From the NCBI GenBank assembly GCA_016787105.1, contig JAEUVI010000269.1, forward strand, positions 1-6,190: 6,190 nucleotides of DNA. The letters run 5' to 3'. The notes beneath the pieces are model-generated. The model had not been told where the DNA came from. It searched no databases and saw only the letters and a list, made by a program, of their open reading frames with translations. This stretch comes from Chitinophagaceae bacterium. GTDB taxonomy: Bacteria; Bacteroidota; Bacteroidia; Chitinophagales; Chitinophagaceae. The position numbers and the translations under genes were made by a program. Positions 3,490-6,190 of the stretch are shown here, one piece after another; position 1 is the stretch's first letter; every line of letters begins with the position of its first letter.

Positions 3490-6190
3490 TTATCGTCCAT
3501 TGGCATTTATCAGTTTTGCTACCCTGTCTTCCAGTCTTTCAGAAGTCATATTTTCTCTCATGCTATCTACTTTTATCGGGAAACAGAATGGCGTTAATTG
3601 CTGTGGAAAAGTTATTACGACCTGTGACTGCTGTACACGATTAAGCATATCCCTCAATCTCACCTCTTCCATCTGCTGATCAAATACTTCCTGGTATGCC
3701 TGGCGCAACAGCAAATTATTTCGTTCGTATTCTGAAAACACAGTAAACAAAAGAGAAGCGGAAGCTTGCAGATGCCTTGCTTTTTTTTGTTCACCCGGAT
3801 AACCCTGGAATATCAATCCGCCGATTACCGCAATATCCCTGAATTTTCGCTTCGCCATTTCTGTTGAGTTTACACTTCGTTGAATATCTTCAAACAAATT
3901 ATCGGCGCTGAATAATTCGTATACATTCGTATCGTCCACCGGTATTGGCTGATCGCTTAGTAACTCAAACCCATAATCATTCATAGCAATAGAAAACGTA
4001 ATTGGCCGCACCCTGCTGATGCGGTAAGCGAGAATAGCCGCCATGGCCTCATGCACCAATCTTCCTTCAAAGGGGTAAACGAATAAATGATATCCGTCTT
4101 TGGTTTCTATCTGCTCAATCAACAGTTCAGTTGCTTTTGGAACATGCGATAAATTTTCCTGCAAGTCAAACAATGGTTGCAATACTTCCAGTTCCGGCTC
4201 TGGTTTGTCCTGTGTGAGGAATGTTTCGAATGAAAGTTGATTCCCGGATTCAGAAGATTGATAGTATTTTGTATTCAGATTGTCCTCTGCAACATTTTTA
4301 TTTTTTCCTCTTGATTTTTTACTTACTTCCTCCGTGTTGTATGTTTTTACTTTTTCCTTTATCCTTTTTACTTTATTAAGCTGCTCCCGCAATTTCCTTC
4401 CCAGATTAGAGCTCAAAGGCATTCTTCCACCCTGCCAGCTTGGTACTATTGATTTTTTTGCACTTGATTTTTTTACATAAGCCGTCATTTCCTTAATGGC
4501 TACCAGTTCCAGTTGCCTTCCGGCAAACGTGAATACGCTACCGGGTTCAAGCCTTGAAACAAACCATTCTTCAATAACGCCGATAAAGCCTCCATTCATC
4601 ATTTTCACTTTCATCATAGATTCACTCACGATGGTGCCGATATGCAAGCGATGGCGCATCGCTATTTTGCGGCTATTAATTTTGTACAAGCCATTTATTA
4701 TCTCTACTTTTTTATACTCATCGTATTGCTGCAATGCATCACCACCGGCTGTTATGAAATAAAGGATCTCCTTCCATTCATCTTCCGTTATTTCTTTATA
4801 GCAATAAGTCTTTTTTATTTCTTTAAAAATTTCATCAGGTATAAAACCATCGGATATTGCCAAGCTGCAGAGGTATTGCATCAATACATCGAAACAAAGC
4901 AGCATCGGTACCCGGCTTTCAATAATATTTTCCTGGATAGCGCTTTTCAATGCCGCAGCTTCTGTGAGTTCCAATGAATGTGTGGGAAGGAAATAAATTT
5001 TACTCACAGCATCCGGGCTATGACCGCTGCGACCTGCACGCTGTAAAAAACGTGCTACTCCTTTTGGAGAACCAACCTGTATAACGGTTTCAACAGGCCG
5101 AAAATCTACACCCAGGTCAAGTGATGCCGTACATACAACTGCTTTCAATGTACCACTATGCAGTGCCTCTTCTACCCAAACCCGCAATTCATGCTCAATA
5201 CTACCATGGTGCAACGCGATAGCTCCTGCCAGGTCAGGCGCTGCCGTCAGCAATGCCTGGTACCACATTTCACTCATGCCCCTTGTATTGATAAATATCA
5301 GTGTAGTTCTGCTGGAATGAATAATTGGGATTACTTTATCCACGAGCTTTATTCCCAAATGACCGGCCCAGGGATATTTTTCAATTTCATCCGGGAAGAT
5401 AGATTCAACTACCAGTTGCTTGCGCATATTGGCACTTACAATTATTCCTTTGTCTCTTTCTGAAATAGAGGCGAGCAATACATCTTTAGCTTCCTCCAGG
5501 TTACCGATAGTAGCGGAGATGCCCCAGAGAGTGAGTGCGGAGTGGTGAGTGGGTAGTAGGGAATCCGGAGTAGATGACAAAACGTTTGTAGTTGGAGACA
5601 AAACTCCCGACTCAGGACTACCGACTACAGACTCCTTACTCCCCACTATTCTCGAAACAGCCAGTTCCACCTGCACGCCCCGTTTGCTTCCCAGTAGTTC
5701 ATGCCATTCATCAACCGCAATAATTTTTAATGATTGGAAAATTTCCGTGTAATTTTTTTGCGCAAGCAATAAATGTAAACTCTCCGGTGTAATAATTAAT
5801 ACTTCAGGCATTTGCCTTTTCTGCCGTTGACGTTCTGCTGTATCAGTATCACCATTGCGGATGCCTATCTGCCATTGCATTCCGAGTTCTGCAATTGCTT
5901 CTTCCATAGCACGGCCAATATCTTTTGCCAAAGCACGCAGCGGTGTAACCCATAAAAGCTGCAAACCATTTTTAGTTTTCTTTTTGTAATCGCCGGGATG
6001 ATTGTTGATAAACTGAATAACAGCGCCGAGAAATACAGAGTATGTTTTACCACATCCGGTAGGTGCATTTATAAGTCCGCTATCACCACGGAGTATATGC
6101 TGCCATGCCTGCTGTTGAAATGGAAACGGCGCCAATCCTTTTGCAGCAAGCCATTGTGCTATTACCAGGAAACCTTTTGATTGCTCCAAT
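3490..6190 (-). CDS. Ligase-associated DNA damage response DEXH-box helicase (Lhr-type), 5' end at or beyond window edge
   Basis: At least 899 residues of an SF2 helicase of the Lhr type. Counting from TTG at 6189: motif I NAPTGCGKT (41-49), Ia TPLRALAKD (82-90), TPESL (134-138), II DEWHE (160-164), III SATIG (225-229), IV LIFINTRG (297-304), V ASLDLGVDF (355-363) and VI FLQRAGRSGH (381-390). The C-terminal half has the branch's hallmarks: PSWQGGRMPLSS (583-594), VYPFEGRLVHEAMAAILAYR (704-723), KFRDIAVIGGLIFQGYPG (782-799) and a final LEDRVAKL. This branch is usually encoded with an ATP-dependent DNA ligase, an exonuclease and the phosphoesterase PdeM in a DNA repair cluster; none is inside this window. 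The frame is open to the right edge, so the true start may be the TTG or a codon just outside. Two extra segments stand out: a heptamer-repeat-encoded loop (about 183-219) and a charged linker (about 606-664). It converges on engB with a 10-bp gap. Confidence 0.93.
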   Translation of the reverse strand, partial: LEQSKGFLVIAQWLAAKGLAPFPFQQQAWQHILRGDSGLINAPTGCGKTYSVFLGAVIQFINNHPGDYKKKTKNGLQLLWVTPLRALAKDIGRAMEEAIAELGMQWQIGIRNGDTDTAERQRQKRQMPEVLIITPESLHLLLAQKNYTEIFQSLKIIAVDEWHELLGSKRGVQVELAVSRIVGSKESVVGSPESGVLSPTTNVLSSTPDSLLPTHHSALTLWGISATIGNLEEAKDVLLASISERDKGIIVSANMRKQLVVESIFPDEIEKYPWAGHLGIKLVDKVIPIIHSSRTTLIFINTRGMSEMWYQALLTAAPDLAGAIALHHGSIEHELRVWVEEALHSGTLKAVVCTASLDLGVDFRPVETVIQVGSPKGVARFLQRAGRSGHSPDAVSKIYFLPTHSLELTEAAALKSAIQENIIESRVPMLLCFDVLMQYLCSLAISDGFIPDEIFKEIKKTYCYKEITEDEWKEILYFITAGGDALQQYDEYKKVEIINGLYKINSRKIAMRHRLHIGTIVSESMMKVKMMNGGFIGVIEEWFVSRLEPGSVFTFAGRQLELVAIKEMTAYVKKSSAKKSIVPSWQGGRMPLSSNLGRKLREQLNKVKRIKEKVKTYNTEEVSKKSRGKNKNVAEDNLNTKYYQSSESGNQLSFETFLTQDKPEPELEVLQPLFDLQENLSHVPKATELLIEQIETKDGYHLFVYPFEGRLVHEAMAAILAYRISRVRPITFSIAMNDYGFELLSDQPIPVDDTNVYELFSADNLFEDIQRSVNSTEMAKRKFRDIAVIGGLIFQGYPGEQKKARHLQASASLLFTVFSEYERNNLLLRQAYQEVFDQQMEEVRLRDMLNRVQQSQVVITFPQQLTPFCFPIKVDSMRENMTSERLEDRVAKLINANGR
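5534..5647. repeat. Inverted array of 7-bp repeats inside the helicase gene
   Basis: On the plus strand AGT occurs exactly every 7 bp at 5534, 5541, 5548, 5555 and 5569 (AAT at 5562), mostly preceded by G. After a degenerate middle (5572-5602) ACT occurs exactly every 7 bp at 5603, 5610, 5617, 5624, 5631, 5638 and 5645. The halves are reverse complements around about 5587, pairing in patches of 3-6 bp every 7 bases, so the array could fold into a long imperfect hairpin. Read as helicase codons it gives a Ser/Pro/Thr-rich stretch with a 7-residue period (GSKESVV, GSPESGV, LSPTTNV, LSSTPDS, LLPTHHS), because 7 bp taken three times is 21 bp. It has no in-frame stop. The array resembles the heptanucleotide short tandem repeats described in cyanobacteria and similar SPESGV-like inserts that I recall in Bacteroidota proteins. 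Confidence 0.8.

Noticed and set aside
5534..5647. CRISPR array
   Set aside because: The repeat unit is 7 bp without spacers of protospacer length, and no cas genes are present.
5549..5752. Plus-strand reading frame through the heptamer array
   Set aside because: It is open because the array is an inverted repeat with few stops in either direction; it lies antisense to well-conserved helicase codons.

Overview
The window looks like the chromosome of a member of the Bacteroidota, most likely close to the Chitinophagaceae. Three things point there: a PorT gene (a type IX secretion component confined to that phylum) joined to a UbiE/MenG gene, gene starts preceded by the phylum's TAnnTTTG-type -7 promoter element rather than by clear Shine-Dalgarno sites, and a ligase-associated DEXH helicase. 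The family assignments come from motifs and remembered family features; no database was searched.

Layout from left to right: (1) the 3' end of a malate:quinone oxidoreductase gene (mqo, 1-396, +); (2) a compact type II toxin-antitoxin pair, antitoxin 475-717 and RelE/ParE-type toxin 714-1019 (+), joined by an ATGA overlap; (3) converging on it with a 6-bp gap, an ubiE-porT pair on the minus strand (2482 down to 1026) whose reading frames overlap by 37 bp; (4) a 379-bp gene-free stretch (2483-2861) holding divergent promoters for ubiE and engB, a 140-bp palindromic MITE/REP-like element and a short 9-bp tandem repeat; (5) engB/yihA (2862-3479, +), a ribosome-assembly GTPase; (6) converging on engB with a 10-bp gap, a large Lhr-type DEXH helicase (3490 to the right edge, minus) with its 5' end at or just beyond the window.

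The genes are mostly housekeeping. Mqo feeds electrons from malate into the quinone pool, and UbiE/MenG makes the menaquinone of that pool. PorT serves protein export across the outer membrane, EngB large-subunit assembly, and the helicase DNA repair. I see no large new gene system. The most unusual signal is inside the helicase gene: a 114-bp array with strict 7-bp periodicity (AGT every 7 bp, a spacer, then ACT every 7 bp) that forms an inverted repeat. It is translated in frame as a roughly 31-residue extra loop between helicase motifs II and III. It looks like a mobile or expanding heptamer repeat that has settled in a conserved enzyme. The palindromic element between ubiE and engB is the second point of interest.
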